A DNA stretch of 13,866 bases from Fervidibacter sp032160945. Lineage in GTDB: Bacteria; Armatimonadota; Fervidibacteria; Fervidibacterales; Fervidibacteraceae. Numbering within the stretch: the first letter of the stretch is position 1; every line of letters starts with the position of its first letter. The position numbers and the translations under genes were made by a program. Under the pieces are notes generated by a model. The model did no database searches. It was given only the letters and a program-made list of their open reading frames with translations, and was not told where the DNA came from. Positions 13,828 to 13,866 of this stretch are shown here, in pieces. The stretch lies in assembly GCA_032160945.1 (NCBI GenBank), contig JAVHTL010000087.1. One strand, written 5' to 3'.

Positions 13828-13866
13828 AGATCGGAAGAGCGTCGGGTAGGGAAAGAGGGGGGGGGG
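13828..13866. other. Illumina adapter read-through plus poly-G (artefact)
   Basis: AGATCGGAAGAGCGTCG at 13828-13844 is the start of the Illumina TruSeq adapter. The next bases follow the adapter with a few errors (GGTAGGGAAAGAG) and then collapse into a G run to the end, as seen on two-colour sequencers when signal is lost. This is not genomic DNA. Confidence 0.97.

Overview
The window looks like a contig end from an uncultured, probably thermophilic bacterium. Protein style, the mix of carbohydrate genes and very regular ribosome binding sites (AGGTGA-type) suggest an Armatimonadota/Fervidibacteria-like lineage. That assignment is inference from gene style only; no rRNA or other marker gene is present. 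The last ~39 bases are Illumina adapter plus poly-G, not genome.

Layout. Bases 1-124 hold the 3' stub of a GH43/GH32-like five-bladed propeller gene. It is cut off by a decayed, internally deleted IS1-like transposase remnant (125-~430, minus), which is followed by an array of four adjacent hairpins (431-535) and a small four-helix membrane protein (559-915). From 3853 leftwards on the minus strand lie a shortened nuclease-like protein, an M14-fold zinc peptidase-like protein, a Gfo/Idh/MocA oxidoreductase and, overlapping its stop codon, a decayed sugar-hydrolase-like pseudogene (1089-1440). Divergent from this, starting at 3947, is a two-gene module: a minimal AbiEii-like nucleotidyltransferase and a 63-residue helical partner, with a 9-bp inverted repeat in the divergent spacer. 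A Tat-type lipoprotein (4666-5415, minus) has its own clear promoter. The interval 5440-6051 holds a 110-bp palindromic MITE-like element at the 3' end of a decayed beta-helix (pectate-lyase-like) gene.

The plus strand 6052-9095 carries a CpsB-type phosphotyrosine phosphatase and a Wzc-type tyrosine autokinase/chain-length protein, a classic kinase-phosphatase pair controlling polysaccharide export. The kinase gene overlaps tail-to-tail with a minus-strand pair: an enolase-superfamily sugar-acid dehydratase and a ComB-like 2-phosphosulfolactate phosphatase, translationally coupled. The largest gene (11119-13722, minus) encodes a secreted protein with an unusual architecture: a seven-repeat LVIVD beta-propeller fused to a GH5 cellulase domain and C-terminal beta domains.

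The overall theme is polysaccharide handling: export control, extracellular hydrolysis and sugar-acid metabolism. At least three carbohydrate-related genes are broken and at least two small mobile remnants are present. The least conventional candidates are the propeller-GH5 fusion, the nucleotidyltransferase/helical module with its operator-like repeat, and the nuclease-like protein that appears to lack its catalytic core.
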